The notes under the pieces: model-generated | Seen by the model: only the letters and a program-made list of their open reading frames with translations | What the model was told of the DNA's origin: nothing | Database searches by the model: none | Program-made: the position numbers and the translations under genes | DNA from: an uncultured Oscillibacter sp. | Lineage (GTDB): Bacteria; Bacillota; Clostridia; Oscillospirales; Oscillospiraceae | Direction of reading: 5' to 3' | Length of the DNA stretch: 17,792 bases | Assembly (NCBI GenBank): GCA_900544105.1 | Contig: UQUC01000051.1 | Span: forward strand, 1 to 17,792 | Part shown: positions 1 to 7,737 of the stretch, piece by piece | How positions within the stretch are numbered: the first letter of the stretch is position 1 | How the letters are laid out: the number at the start of each line of letters is the position of its first letter

Positions 1-50
1 TTTCTGTGTTCAGGTGAAAATGAAAAAAATAGCCATAGAAAAATGTAACT

Positions 51-77
51 TTTTGCCCTGAAAAGTTATGGGCAAAA
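51..77. other. 8-bp inverted repeat in the upstream intergenic region
   Basis: TTTTGCCC (51-58) and GGGCAAAA (70-77) can form an 8-bp stem with an 11-nt loop in an AT-rich stretch. It could be a weak terminator of a gene left of the window, but no clean U-tract follows directly. The remaining sequence before the hppA promoter shows no gene. Confidence 0.3.
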
Positions 78-130
78 TAACGGACGAATGTCTACATTTT
101 TTTAGTCCCTCCCAAAAAAAAAGAGAAAAT

Positions 131-160
131 TTGACGGATTCCGTCAATCCTTCTTATAAT
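131..160 (+). promoter_or_regulatory. hppA promoter with palindromic -35 region
   Basis: TTGACG (131-136) and TATAAT (155-160) are separated by 18 bp, a strong sigma-A-type promoter. The -35 box is the left half of a perfect 17-base palindrome, TTGACGGA-T-TCCGTCAA (131-147), so a dimeric repressor could bind over the -35 and spacer. The promoter is clear; the operator role is inference. Two short hairpins follow in the 5' leader (TCTCG/CGAGA at 167-181 and TCGGCA/TGCCGA at 186-199). Confidence 0.75.
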
Positions 161-219
161 GAGTCGTCTCGTGAGGCGAGAAAATTCGGCAAGTGCCGAG
201 ATGAAAAGAGGAAGACTAA

Positions 220-2307
220 ATGGAAAAATATCTTGTTTTAGCAACCTTTGTCGGGTCAATCATCGCGCTGCTGTTTGCCCTCATCACCGGCAAGCGGGTT
301 CTGAGCTACGAGGAGGGCACTCCTCTGATGAGCAAAATCTCCCGCTCCATCCGCGAGGGCGCCAACGCCTATCTGCACCGGCAGTATACCGTGGTGGGCA
401 TTTTCTTTGCCTGCATGGTCGTGGTGCTGTGCGTCATGGCAGGGTGCAAGCTGCTGACCTGGTTCGTACCCTTTGCATTCCTGACCGGCGGCTTTTTCTC
501 CGGTCTCAGCGGCTTTGTGGGCATGCGCATTGCCACAAAGGCCAACTGCCGCACCGCCAATGCCTGCCGCGACGGGCTGAATAAGGGCCTGCGTGTGGCG
601 TTCTCCGCCGGCAGCGTTATGGGCTTCACCGTGGTAGGTCTGGGCCTGCTGGACATCTCCGTGTGGTTCCTGCTGCTGCGCTTTGTCTTCAAGCTGGAGG
701 CGGCGGACATCACCAGTGCTATGCTGACCTTCGGCATGGGCGCCAGCTCCATGGCCCTGTTTGCTCGTGTAGGCGGCGGCATCTTCACCAAGGCCGCCGA
801 TGTGGGCGCGGACCTTGTGGGCAAGGTGGAAGCGGGCATCCCCGAGGATGACCCCCGCAACCCCGCCGTCATCGCCGATAACGTGGGCGACAACGTGGGG
901 GACGTAGCCGGTATGGGCGCAGACCTGTATGAGTCCTATGTAGGCTCCATCATCTCCGCCTCCGCCCTGGGCGTAGCCTCCTTCTCCGGTCAGGCCTTCA
1001 AGGCCATGGCCATTCCCATGGTCATGGCAGCCGTGGGTATTCTCTGCTCCATCATCGGCTCCTTCTTCGTCAAGACCGATGAAAATGCCGACCAGCGCAC
1101 TCTGCTCAAGGCCCTGTCCCGGGGCACCAACCTGGCCGCCATCCTCATCGCCGTCATCTCCTTTTTCCTGGTCTGGGCGCTGCTGGGCATTGAGCATTGG
1201 GGCCTGTATGTTGCTATTCTCTCCGGCCTGGTGGCCGGCGTGCTCATCGGCAAGGCTACCGAATACTATACCTCCGATACCTATAAGCCCACCCAGGAGC
1301 TGAGCAGCAAGAGCCAAACCGGCTCCGCCACCATCATCATCGGCGGCCTGGGCCTGGGTATGCTGTCCACAGCCATTCCCATCATCATCGTGGCCGTCTG
1401 TATTCTGCTGGCCTTCTTCCTGTCCGGTGGTGCGGCCAGCACGAGCATGGGTCTGTACGGCATCGCCCTGGCCGCCGTGGGTATGCTCTCTACCCTGGGC
1501 ATCACCCTGGCCACCGACGCCTACGGCCCCGTGGCTGATAACGCCGGCGGTATCGCCGAAATGGCCGGCCTGGAGCCGGAGGTACGTACCCGCACCGACG
1601 CCCTGGATTCCCTGGGCAACACCACCGCCGCCACCGGCAAGGGCTTCGCCATCGGCTCCGCCGCCCTCACCGCCCTGGCCCTCATGGCCTCTTATATTGA
1701 GAAGGTCAAGGAGGTGGGTGTCTCCGTCACCTTTGAGGATTTCTCCCTGATGAATCCCGTGGTGCTGGTGGGCCTGTTCATCGGCGCGTGCTTGCCCTTC
1801 ATCTTCGCGGCACTGACCATGAACTCCGTGGGCCGCGCTGCCCAAAGTGTGGTGCTGGAGGTTCGCCGCCAGTTCCGGGAGATCGCCGGCCTGATGGAGG
1901 GCAAGGCGGATCCCGAGTACGCCAAGTGCGTGGACCTGTGTACCCGGGCCAGCCTGAAGGAGATGGTCCTGCCCACGGTCATCGCCGTGGTCACCCCCAT
2001 CGTGGTGGGTATGATCCTGGGCTTCAAGGGCGTTGTGGGCCTGCTGGCCGGTGCCACCGTCACAGGCTTCCTCATGGCCATCTACATGGCCAACGCCGGC
2101 GGTGCGTGGGACAATGCCAAGAAATATATCGAGGCCGGCAATTACGGCGGCAAGGGCAGCGACAGTCACAAGGCCGGCGTGGTGGGCGACACCGTGGGCG
2201 ATCCCTTCAAGGATACCTCCGGCCCCTCCATCAACATCCTCATCAAGCTGATGACCGTTGTTTCTCTGGTGTTCGCATCCATCTTCTCTGCCAGCGGCCT
2301 GCTGTAA
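220..2307 (+). CDS. hppA: Membrane-bound ion-translocating pyrophosphatase (K+-dependent type)
   Basis: Integral-membrane pyrophosphatase that hydrolyses cytoplasmic PPi and uses the energy to export Na+ and/or H+. The 695-aa length and many hydrophobic helices fit the family. The substrate signature DVGADLVGKVE is at residues 194-204, followed by acidic repeats of the DNVGDNVGD type; a second acidic cluster (GDTVGDPFKDTSGPS) lies near the C-terminus. The GNTTAA motif (residues 466-471) has Ala where K+-independent enzymes have Lys, so this should be the K+-dependent class, which includes the Na+ pumps. Ion specificity cannot be settled by eye. The ATG follows a GAGGAAG Shine-Dalgarno. Monocistronic: own promoter and terminator. 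In fermentative anaerobes such pumps recover energy from biosynthetic PPi. Confidence 0.97.
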   Translation: MEKYLVLATFVGSIIALLFALITGKRVLSYEEGTPLMSKISRSIREGANAYLHRQYTVVGIFFACMVVVLCVMAGCKLLTWFVPFAFLTGGFFSGLSGFVGMRIATKANCRTANACRDGLNKGLRVAFSAGSVMGFTVVGLGLLDISVWFLLLRFVFKLEAADITSAMLTFGMGASSMALFARVGGGIFTKAADVGADLVGKVEAGIPEDDPRNPAVIADNVGDNVGDVAGMGADLYESYVGSIISASALGVASFSGQAFKAMAIPMVMAAVGILCSIIGSFFVKTDENADQRTLLKALSRGTNLAAILIAVISFFLVWALLGIEHWGLYVAILSGLVAGVLIGKATEYYTSDTYKPTQELSSKSQTGSATIIIGGLGLGMLSTAIPIIIVAVCILLAFFLSGGAASTSMGLYGIALAAVGMLSTLGITLATDAYGPVADNAGGIAEMAGLEPEVRTRTDALDSLGNTTAATGKGFAIGSAALTALALMASYIEKVKEVGVSVTFEDFSLMNPVVLVGLFIGACLPFIFAALTMNSVGRAAQSVVLEVRRQFREIAGLMEGKADPEYAKCVDLCTRASLKEMVLPTVIAVVTPIVVGMILGFKGVVGLLAGATVTGFLMAIYMANAGGAWDNAKKYIEAGNYGGKGSDSHKAGVVGDTVGDPFKDTSGPSINILIKLMTVVSLVFASIFSASGLL

Positions 2308-2339
2308 GAGAACTGTCAGAATTCAGCAAGCTTTTCAGA

Positions 2340-2374
2340 CCGGGCTTCCGTTCATGCGGAGGCCCGGTTTTTAT
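2340..2374 (+). terminator. Rho-independent terminator after hppA
   Basis: CCGGGCTTCCG (2340-2350) pairs with CGGAGGCCCGG (2357-2367) with one G-U pair, a 6-nt loop, and then a T-rich tail (TTTTTATT). It lies about 30 nt after the hppA stop. Confidence 0.9.
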
Positions 2375-2441
2375 TGTCTGTCAGATCGCGGTGGAAAAGC
2401 ATTGGCGTTCTGTATTCTTTTTTTACACATGGTGACGACCC

Positions 2442-2470
2442 TTGACAGAGTAATCGTTTGCCGGTATAAT
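2442..2470 (+). promoter_or_regulatory. Promoter of the IscU-like/GGGtGRT operon
   Basis: Consensus TTGACA (2442-2447) and TATAAT (2465-2470) with a 17-bp spacer. This near-perfect promoter suggests strong constitutive expression. About 75 nt of leader precede the start codon. Confidence 0.85.
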
Positions 2471-2552
2471 ATCAACGAAAAACCGTCAAAATGCCGGTCG
2501 AGCCCAGGAAAAACCGGCAAAATTCGGAACGAATGGAAAAGGAGAGCGGACT

Positions 2553-3245
2553 ATGATCTATTCCAGCGAAGTACAGCGTATGTGCCCGGTGGCCAAGGGC
2601 GCGTATCACGGACCGGCCCCCATCCCTGAAGAAGGTAAGTGGGTCCAGGCTAAGGAGATCAAGGACATCAGCGGTCTGACCCACGGCATCGGCTGGTGTG
2701 CTCCTCAGCAGGGCGCCTGCAAGCTGACCCTGAACGTGAAGGAGGGCATCATCGAGGAGGCGCTGGTGGAGACCATCGGCTGCTCCGGTATGACCCACTC
2801 CGCAGCTATGGCATCTGAGATCCTCATCGGCAAGACCCTTCTGGAGGCATTGAACACCGATCTGGTGTGCGACGCCATCAATACCGCTATGCGGGAGCTG
2901 TTCCTGCAGATCGTCTACGGCCGCAGCCAGACGGCCTTCTCCGAGGGCGGCCTGCCTGTGGGCGCTTCCCTGGAGGATCTGGGCAAGGGCCTGCGTTCTC
3001 AGGTAGGCACCATGTTCGCCACCAAGGAGAAGGGTCCCCGCTATCTGGAAATGGCAGAGGGCTATTGCACCCGCGTGGCTCTGAACAAGGACAGCGAGAT
3101 CATCGGCTATGAGTTTGTGAACCTGGGCAAGATGATGGAAGCCGTCAAGAAGGGCGTGGACGCCAACGAAGCCCTGGAGAGCGCCAAGTCTCATTACGGT
3201 CAGTGGGACAGCGCCGCCAAGTACATCGATCCCCGTCAGGAATGA
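2553..3245 (+). CDS. IscU/NifU-N-like iron-sulfur scaffold-type protein
   Basis: A 230-aa protein with a NifU-N/IscU-like core. The segment around residues 75-92 (TIGCSGMTHSAAMASEI) resembles the GCGSA...ASSS...TE region around the second cluster-ligand Cys of IscU. Cysteines at 49, 56, 77, 106 and 172 are candidate ligands. It is longer than ordinary IscU (about 130 aa), with an N-terminal extension containing C11 and a C-terminal tail. AAGGAG at 2539-2544 sets the ATG. The next gene, a GGGtGRT-family protein, begins 20 nt after its stop; the two families are commonly found together in clostridia. No cysteine desulfurase is present, so a role in cluster assembly is family inference, and the pair's function is unknown to me. 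Confidence 0.85.
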   Translation: MIYSSEVQRMCPVAKGAYHGPAPIPEEGKWVQAKEIKDISGLTHGIGWCAPQQGACKLTLNVKEGIIEEALVETIGCSGMTHSAAMASEILIGKTLLEALNTDLVCDAINTAMRELFLQIVYGRSQTAFSEGGLPVGASLEDLGKGLRSQVGTMFATKEKGPRYLEMAEGYCTRVALNKDSEIIGYEFVNLGKMMEAVKKGVDANEALESAKSHYGQWDSAAKYIDPRQE

Positions 3246-3265
3246 GATAAGAGGAGGAATTGGAA

Positions 3266-4264
3266 ATGGCTCTGTTTGAAAGCTACGAGAGAAGAATTGA
3301 GAAAATCAATTCCGTCCTGTCTCAGTACGGAATCTCCAGCGTGGAGGAGTGCCGGGAGATCTGCAAGGCTGCCGGCTTTGATCCCTATGAGATCGTGAAG
3401 GGCATCCAGCCCATCTGCTTTGAAAATGCCTGCTGGGCCTACTGTGTCGGCGCGGCCATCGCGCTGAAGAAGAATGTCAAGACCGCCGCCGAGGCCGCCG
3501 AGACCATCGGCATCGGCCTCCAGTCCTTCTGCATCCCCGGCTCTGTGGCCGAGGACCGCAAGGTAGGCTTGGGCCACGGCAATCTGGGCGCTATGCTGCT
3601 GCGGGATGAGACCAAGTGCTTCGCATTCCTGGCGGGCCATGAGTCCTTTGCCGCCGCCGAGGGTGCCATCGGCATCGTCCGCAACGCCAACAAAGCCCGG
3701 AAAGAGCCGCTGCGGGTGATCCTGAACGGCTTGGGCAAGGACGCCGCCCAGATCATCAGCCGTATCAACGGCTTCACCTATGTCCAGACCCAGTTTGACT
3801 ACTACACCGGCGAGCTGAAGATCGTCCGGGAGGTGGCCTATTCCGATGGCGAGCGGGCCGCAGTCCGCTGCTACGGCTGCGATGATGTCCGCGAGGGCGT
3901 AGCCGTCATGCACCACGAGGGCGTGGATGTGTCCATCACCGGCAACTCCACCAACCCCACCCGGTTCCAGCACCCCGTGGCCGGTACTTATAAGAAGGAG
4001 TGCATCGAGCAGGGCAAGAAGTACTTCTCCGTGGCCTCCGGCGGTGGCACGGGCCGTACTCTGCACCCCGACAACATGGCTGCAGGCCCCGCTTCCTACG
4101 GCATGACCGACACCATGGGCCGTATGCACTCCGACGCTCAGTTTGCCGGTTCTTCCTCCGTCCCCGCTCACGTGGAGATGATGGGCTTTCTGGGCATGGG
4201 CAACAACCCCATGGTCGGTGCGACTGTGGCTGTGGCCGTTGCTGTTGCTGAGAGCAAGAAGTAA
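3266..4264 (+). CDS. GGGtGRT-family protein
   Basis: A 332-aa protein of the uncharacterised GGGtGRT family, named for the motif seen here at residues 259-265 (GGGTGRT). The C-terminal part is glycine/alanine/methionine-rich and ends in a hydrophobic Val-Ala run before a Glu-Ser-Lys-Lys terminus. The sequence has several Cys residues (including the early ECREICKAAG stretch) but no obvious catalytic fold I can name. ATG at 3266 is chosen over the in-frame TTG at 3260 because GAGGAGGAA (3251-3259) is correctly spaced only from the ATG. It is co-transcribed with the upstream IscU-like gene, implying a joint function, perhaps metal- or redox-linked (inference). A strong terminator follows. Confidence 0.85.
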   Translation: MALFESYERRIEKINSVLSQYGISSVEECREICKAAGFDPYEIVKGIQPICFENACWAYCVGAAIALKKNVKTAAEAAETIGIGLQSFCIPGSVAEDRKVGLGHGNLGAMLLRDETKCFAFLAGHESFAAAEGAIGIVRNANKARKEPLRVILNGLGKDAAQIISRINGFTYVQTQFDYYTGELKIVREVAYSDGERAAVRCYGCDDVREGVAVMHHEGVDVSITGNSTNPTRFQHPVAGTYKKECIEQGKKYFSVASGGGTGRTLHPDNMAAGPASYGMTDTMGRMHSDAQFAGSSSVPAHVEMMGFLGMGNNPMVGATVAVAVAVAESKK

Positions 4265-4316
4265 ACGGAAAATCCTGAAACAATAAAACAATAGGGACTT
4301 TTTCTGACACATACAA

Positions 4317-4351
4317 AAAGCCACCCGTTTCGTGAAGAAACGGGTGGCTTT
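4317..4351. terminator. Bidirectional terminator between convergent operons
   Basis: AAAGCCACCCGTTT (4317-4330) pairs perfectly with AAACGGGTGGCTTT (4338-4351). T-rich tracts follow the stem on both strands, so it can end both the GGGtGRT operon (plus) and the ABC transporter operon (minus). Confidence 0.9.
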
Positions 4352-4376
4352 CTTATCAAAAAACGCAGATTCGAGT

Positions 4377-5162
4377 TCAGGAGAGCAGCATCCGGTCATT
4401 GCTCAGGGTCTTGCCGGTTCCGGCCTTGAACCGGTGGATCAGATCCTCTACGGTCATGCCCGCCCGGTCAGCGCCGGAAACGTCCAGCACGATCCGGCCG
4501 TCAGCCATCATCAATGTCCGGGTCCCCAGATCCAAAGCCTGCTGCATGTTGTGTGTCACCATCAGGCAGGTGATATTTCCCTCCGCTACGATCCGCTTCG
4601 TCAGTTCCAGCACCTTTTCCGCTGTGCCGGGATCCAGGGCGGCGGTGTGCTCGTCCAGAAGCAGGAGCCAGGGGGGATTCATGGTCGCCATCAGCAGCGT
4701 TAGCGCCTGCCGTTGGCCGCCGGAAAGCAGCCCTACCGGCTGATTCAGCCGATCCTCAAGCCCCATGTCCAGAAGGGCCAGCCGGTCGCGGAAACGGCCT
4801 CGGTCCTTTTGGGTCAAGCAAGAAAACCAACCGCCATTTCCCGCTGCCAGCGCCAGATTTTCCTCAATGGTCATATTGGGAGCGGTCCCCTTCAGGGGAT
4901 CCTGGAACAGGCGGCCGATCCGCTTTGCCCGTTTGTATTCGGGAAGAAAGGTCATATCGTGACCGCCTACGGTGATAGCGCCTTCGTCCACATAAAAGCT
5001 GCCGGCGATGGCGTTGAACAGGGTGGACTTGCCTGCGCCGTTGGAACCGATCACCGTGACAAATTCTCCCTTGTTCAAATGGAGAGACAGGTCCGTGATG
5101 GCCTTTTTCTCGTTGACGGTGCCGGGGTTGAAGGTCTTGGAGATGCGTTGAATGTCCAGCAT
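4377..5162 (-). CDS. trpZ: ABC transporter ATPase, TrpZ-like (probable tryptophan uptake)
   Basis: Cytoplasmic ATPase of a substrate-binding-protein-dependent importer, 261 aa. Walker A GSNGAGKST is at residues 39-47, the Q-loop near FQDP (86-89), the ABC signature LSGGQRQ at 146-152, Walker B plus catalytic Glu (WLLLLDE) at 165-171, and a switch His in VTHNMQQ further on. It belongs to the ATPases that accompany ABC_sub_bind-type lipoproteins. Only one base separates its ATG from the permease stop (TGA-C-ATG), so translation is probably coupled. It is the last gene of the T-box-led operon. The tryptophan assignment rests on the leader's UGG specifier, not on the ATPase itself. Confidence 0.9.
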   Translation of the reverse strand: MLDIQRISKTFNPGTVNEKKAITDLSLHLNKGEFVTVIGSNGAGKSTLFNAIAGSFYVDEGAITVGGHDMTFLPEYKRAKRIGRLFQDPLKGTAPNMTIEENLALAAGNGGWFSCLTQKDRGRFRDRLALLDMGLEDRLNQPVGLLSGGQRQALTLLMATMNPPWLLLLDEHTAALDPGTAEKVLELTKRIVAEGNITCLMVTHNMQQALDLGTRTLMMADGRIVLDVSGADRAGMTVEDLIHRFKAGTGKTLSNDRMLLS

Positions 5163-5163
5163 G

Positions 5164-6069
5164 TCAGTTCCCTCCCTTTCCGGCGGCCAGCTTCCGCTGC
5201 TGGAAGGCCACCCACTTTTGGATACTGGGGGCGGCGATGGCCAGAGCCACGATGACGGCCGTCAGCAGTTTCAGACACTCCACCGGTACGACCTTGGTGT
5301 AAAAGACAACGGCGTAGATAAACCGGTAGATCACGGAGCCTATCATCACCGCCAGCACGCCCTTGGTAACAGTCCGGCGTCCCAGAACCGTTTCACCGAT
5401 GATGAGGCAGGCCAGGCCGATGACCACGATGCCGGTGCCGGAGTTGATGTCCACCGTTTTTTGATACTGGCCCACCATGGCCCCGGAAAGGGCTGTCAGG
5501 GCGTTGGATACGCACAGTCCTACCGTGACGGTGAACGCCGGGTTCAGGGACGAGGCCCGCACCATGTCGGGATTATCGCCTGTGGCCCGGATGGAAAGGC
5601 CCATGCGTGTTTTCAGAAATGCCAGCAGCAGCACGCCTGCCAGAATGGTGACGGAAGCCGCCAGCAGCAGCTCGTACCAATCGCTGCCGATGCCGCTGTC
5701 CCGCAGAAGGGTAAAGACTGTGCTGCCTCCCAGCAGACTTTGGTTGGCCTTCCAGCCCATCGCCATCAGATTGATGGTGTACAGGCCCGTGTTGGTAACG
5801 ATGCCCGCCAGAATGGAGGGGATCCCCAGGCGGGTCTGCAAAAAAGCGGTGACGAACCCGGCGCAGCTGCCCGCCAGCATAGCGGCAGGAATGGCCAGGA
5901 TCGGGTGTCCCCCGGCGGCCAGCGTGACAGAGACCGCCGCCCCAAGGACAAAGCAACCATCGGTGGTCATATCGGCGATGTTCAAGATCCGGAAGCTCAG
6001 AAACAGGGCCATGGCCACCAAAGCGTATAAAAAGCCCAGTTCCAGAGCGGTTTGTGTGATCATCAGCAA
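5164..6069 (-). CDS. trpY: ABC transporter permease, TrpY-like
   Basis: A 301-aa polytopic inner-membrane permease with about eight hydrophobic segments. Its N-terminal LSFRILNIADMTTDGCF region resembles the branched-chain-amino-acid-type permease fold used by TrpXYZ importers. The start is uncertain: TTG at 6069 lies 9 nt from the AAAGGAG Shine-Dalgarno, while the first ATG (6063) is 15 nt away, so TTG is preferred. The protein would form the channel for the substrate delivered by the upstream lipoprotein. It sits 71 nt downstream of the lipoprotein gene, with a GC-rich hairpin between them. Confidence 0.9.
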   Translation of the reverse strand: MLMITQTALELGFLYALVAMALFLSFRILNIADMTTDGCFVLGAAVSVTLAAGGHPILAIPAAMLAGSCAGFVTAFLQTRLGIPSILAGIVTNTGLYTINLMAMGWKANQSLLGGSTVFTLLRDSGIGSDWYELLLAASVTILAGVLLLAFLKTRMGLSIRATGDNPDMVRASSLNPAFTVTVGLCVSNALTALSGAMVGQYQKTVDINSGTGIVVIGLACLIIGETVLGRRTVTKGVLAVMIGSVIYRFIYAVVFYTKVVPVECLKLLTAVIVALAIAAPSIQKWVAFQQRKLAAGKGGN

Positions 6070-6092
6070 GAGAATGCGCTCCTTTCATGCCG

Positions 6093-6120
6093 CTGCCCCC
6101 GGCAGCAGGCCGGGGGAGCG
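6093..6120 (-). promoter_or_regulatory. Intercistronic GC-rich hairpin between trpX-like and trpY-like genes
   Basis: CCCCCGGC (6096-6103) and GCCGGGGG (6109-6116) form an 8-bp stem, extended by CGCT/AGCG with one bulge. No U-tract follows on the minus strand. Such structures often protect the upstream message or partly terminate, giving more binding protein than permease. That role is inference. Confidence 0.55.
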
Positions 6121-6140
6121 GGGCGGGGAATTTGACTGGA

Positions 6141-7181
6141 TCAGTCCTTGGTGGTGCTGACCTCTAACACCTCGCCCATGCTGTCGAAGCAGGCGTAGTC
6201 GGCCTGCTTGCCGATGAGGGCACAGGTGTCTGTGTTGACGGTGATGATGCCGCCGTCCATCAGGTAGTAGTCCTCCATGCCATACATGCCCTCGGTCATG
6301 GCGGTGTAGGCCAGGTCAGCGGTCTGGGTGCCCAGGTCGGTGTAGTTCACGCCGCAGGTGGCATAGGCGCCGTTGCGGACGAAGGAGTCAGCGCCGGTGT
6401 AGTGGGGGATGCCGTTTTTGGCAAGATCTTCATAGATAGCCAGCTCTGCGGCCATGATGACGTTATCGGTAGGAGTAAACACGGCGTCCACACCGGCAGC
6501 GATCAGGGCGGAGGCGGCAGCAACTACTTCATCGTTGGTATTGGCGGTCTGTTCAACATACTCGATGCCCTTAGTATCCAGATAGGCCTTGGCGTCGGCA
6601 ATGGGCTTGGCAGAGTTGGGTTCAGACAGGGAGTACAGCAGGCCCACCTTTGCGACAGAGGGATTCTGAGCGAACATCATATCCATGATGAAATTGGTAT
6701 TCAGGGCGTCGCTGGTGCCGGTAACATAGTCGATCCCGGTCAGCTTGGCGGTTTCCGGGTCGGAGACGGCGGCGTAGACCACAGGGGTCTTGGTCTCCTC
6801 GGCGGAGAGGGCGGCGATCTGGGCGGCGGTGGTGGCGATGGGGATGATGGCATCCACACCGTCGGCAATGGCCTGGTCGGAAAGCTGCTTCAGGGTGCTC
6901 TGGTCGTTTTGGCCGGAAGTGATGTCATACTCAATGGTGATGCCGTTATCGGCGGCGATCTTGTCCAGCTCTGCGGCCACGGCGCTGGCGATCTCGTCCA
7001 GAGAGGCGTGGTCCAGCTGCTTGATGATGACCACCTTGTAGGCCTTGGTCTCGGTATCGGCGGGTTCGGTGGTGCTCCGGTCCGCAGAGGGGTCGGCCTT
7101 ACTGCCGCAGGCGGCCAGAGACAGGGTCATGGCACAGGCAAGAGTCATGGTCAGGAACTTCTTCAGCATGTTGGTTTTCAT
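6141..7181 (-). CDS. trpX: ABC transporter substrate-binding lipoprotein, TrpX-like
   Basis: A 346-aa exported solute-binding lipoprotein. The N-terminus has Lys residues, a hydrophobic core and the lipobox L-A-A-C with Cys25 as the predicted lipidation site, followed by a Ser/Thr/Asp/Glu-rich linker. The mature part fits the ABC_sub_bind family (two-lobed periplasmic-binding fold), with typical stretches such as VVIIKQLDHASLDEI and IATTAAQIAALS. The ATG at 7181 has an ideal GGAGGAAG Shine-Dalgarno; the open frame continues upstream to 7313 but would run into the T-box element, so the longer form is rejected. It is the first gene of the operon. The Trp-type T-box leader suggests the ligand is tryptophan; family members bind other ligands as well. 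Confidence 0.92.
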   Translation of the reverse strand: MKTNMLKKFLTMTLACAMTLSLAACGSKADPSADRSTTEPADTETKAYKVVIIKQLDHASLDEIASAVAAELDKIAADNGITIEYDITSGQNDQSTLKQLSDQAIADGVDAIIPIATTAAQIAALSAEETKTPVVYAAVSDPETAKLTGIDYVTGTSDALNTNFIMDMMFAQNPSVAKVGLLYSLSEPNSAKPIADAKAYLDTKGIEYVEQTANTNDEVVAAASALIAAGVDAVFTPTDNVIMAAELAIYEDLAKNGIPHYTGADSFVRNGAYATCGVNYTDLGTQTADLAYTAMTEGMYGMEDYYLMDGGIITVNTDTCALIGKQADYACFDSMGEVLEVSTTKD

Positions 7182-7256
7182 TTTGGCTTCCTCCAAAAAT
7201 ATAAAATGTTTGAGTGGCAGATGACCGTTTTGGCTGTGCCGGGGCCAAACGGAAAT

Positions 7257-7295
7257 AAAAAAACAGCCTTTGCCCCACTCATGGGACAAAAGCTG
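7257..7295 (-). terminator. T-box leader terminator (attenuator)
   Basis: Minus-strand CAGCTTTTGTCCCA (7295-7282) pairs with TGGGGCAAAGGCTG (7277-7264), including G-U pairs, around a 4-nt loop; seven Ts follow (7263-7257). The T-box core lies just upstream, as needed for a competing antiterminator. Confidence 0.88.
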
Positions 7296-7532
7296 ATGCT
7301 TCTGCGATACCACCCAAATTGACGTTTACACGCCCACTCGCTTACGCGTACCATCATACGCGCCCCGATGGATAACGGGTGGGATTCCCGTCGGCCTCTA
7401 CTTGGTTTCCCGTTCGGACCGCCCTCCGAAGTCCATTCGCCAGCCGACTCCTGCTCCGATCCCACCGCCCGGAACTCTCTGAAAGGTCATCTTGACTGGG
7501 TACTGCTCTCCGTCATAGGTTTGCTGTGATTT
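7257..7532 (-). promoter_or_regulatory. T-box riboswitch leader, predicted tRNA-Trp-responsive
   Basis: On the minus strand the leader carries the T-box core GGGTGGTATCGC (7315-7304), followed by a terminator with T7 tail (7295-7257). Stem I features are present upstream: an AGTA near its base, an AGATGA element, and GCGAA-TGG-AC (7440-7431), placing TGG (7435-7433) in the expected specifier position after GAA. A CCCGTTATC stretch, common in T-box leaders, lies between. TGG is the Trp codon, so uncharged tRNA-Trp should stabilise the antiterminator and switch on the transporter operon. T-box identity is strong from sequence; specificity is read by eye from specifier alignment. Confidence 0.9.
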
Positions 7533-7546
7533 CCTTGTTGTGCCGT

Positions 7547-7575
7547 ATTATAGGCGCGGTGGTTTGGAATGTCAA
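7547..7575 (-). promoter_or_regulatory. Promoter of the T-box/ABC transporter operon
   Basis: On the minus strand TTGACA (7575-7570) and TATAAT (7552-7547) are separated by exactly 17 bp. Transcription should start near 7540, about 360 nt before the lipoprotein ATG, leaving room for a full T-box leader. Confidence 0.88.
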
Positions 7576-7694
7576 CTCCCTCTCTGAAATTTGATGAAGT
7601 TTCCAATAAAAAGCGGACGTCTGCTGAAATCTCCGTCCGTTCCCACAAAAATTAAGGCAAAACAATTCTCTGACCTTCCTCGGTAGGCTCCTAT

Positions 7695-7737
7695 AAAAAG
7701 CATCAGCCCCCGCTTGTTCCAACGACAAACGGGGGCT
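7695..7737 (-). terminator. Terminator of the candidate ncRNA
   Basis: Minus-strand AGCCCCCGTTTGT (7737-7725) pairs with ACAAGCGGGGGCT (7717-7705), one G-U pair, 7-nt loop. AGCA/TGCT can extend the base across a small internal loop, placing the T5 run (7699-7695) directly after the stem. Confidence 0.85.

Noticed and set aside
256..2169. A 637-codon open frame antisense to hppA
   Set aside because: Composition is rich in Gly, His, Gln and Asp with no recognisable domain; it mirrors the codon usage of the real GC-rich gene and has no start signals.
3260..3265. TTG start for the GGGtGRT gene
   Set aside because: It directly abuts the Shine-Dalgarno sequence, leaving no spacing; the ATG six bases later is correctly placed.
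7182..7313. N-terminal extension of the binding lipoprotein by 44 codons
   Set aside because: It would translate the T-box core and terminator; the ATG at 7181 has an ideal Shine-Dalgarno and starts a perfect lipoprotein signal peptide.
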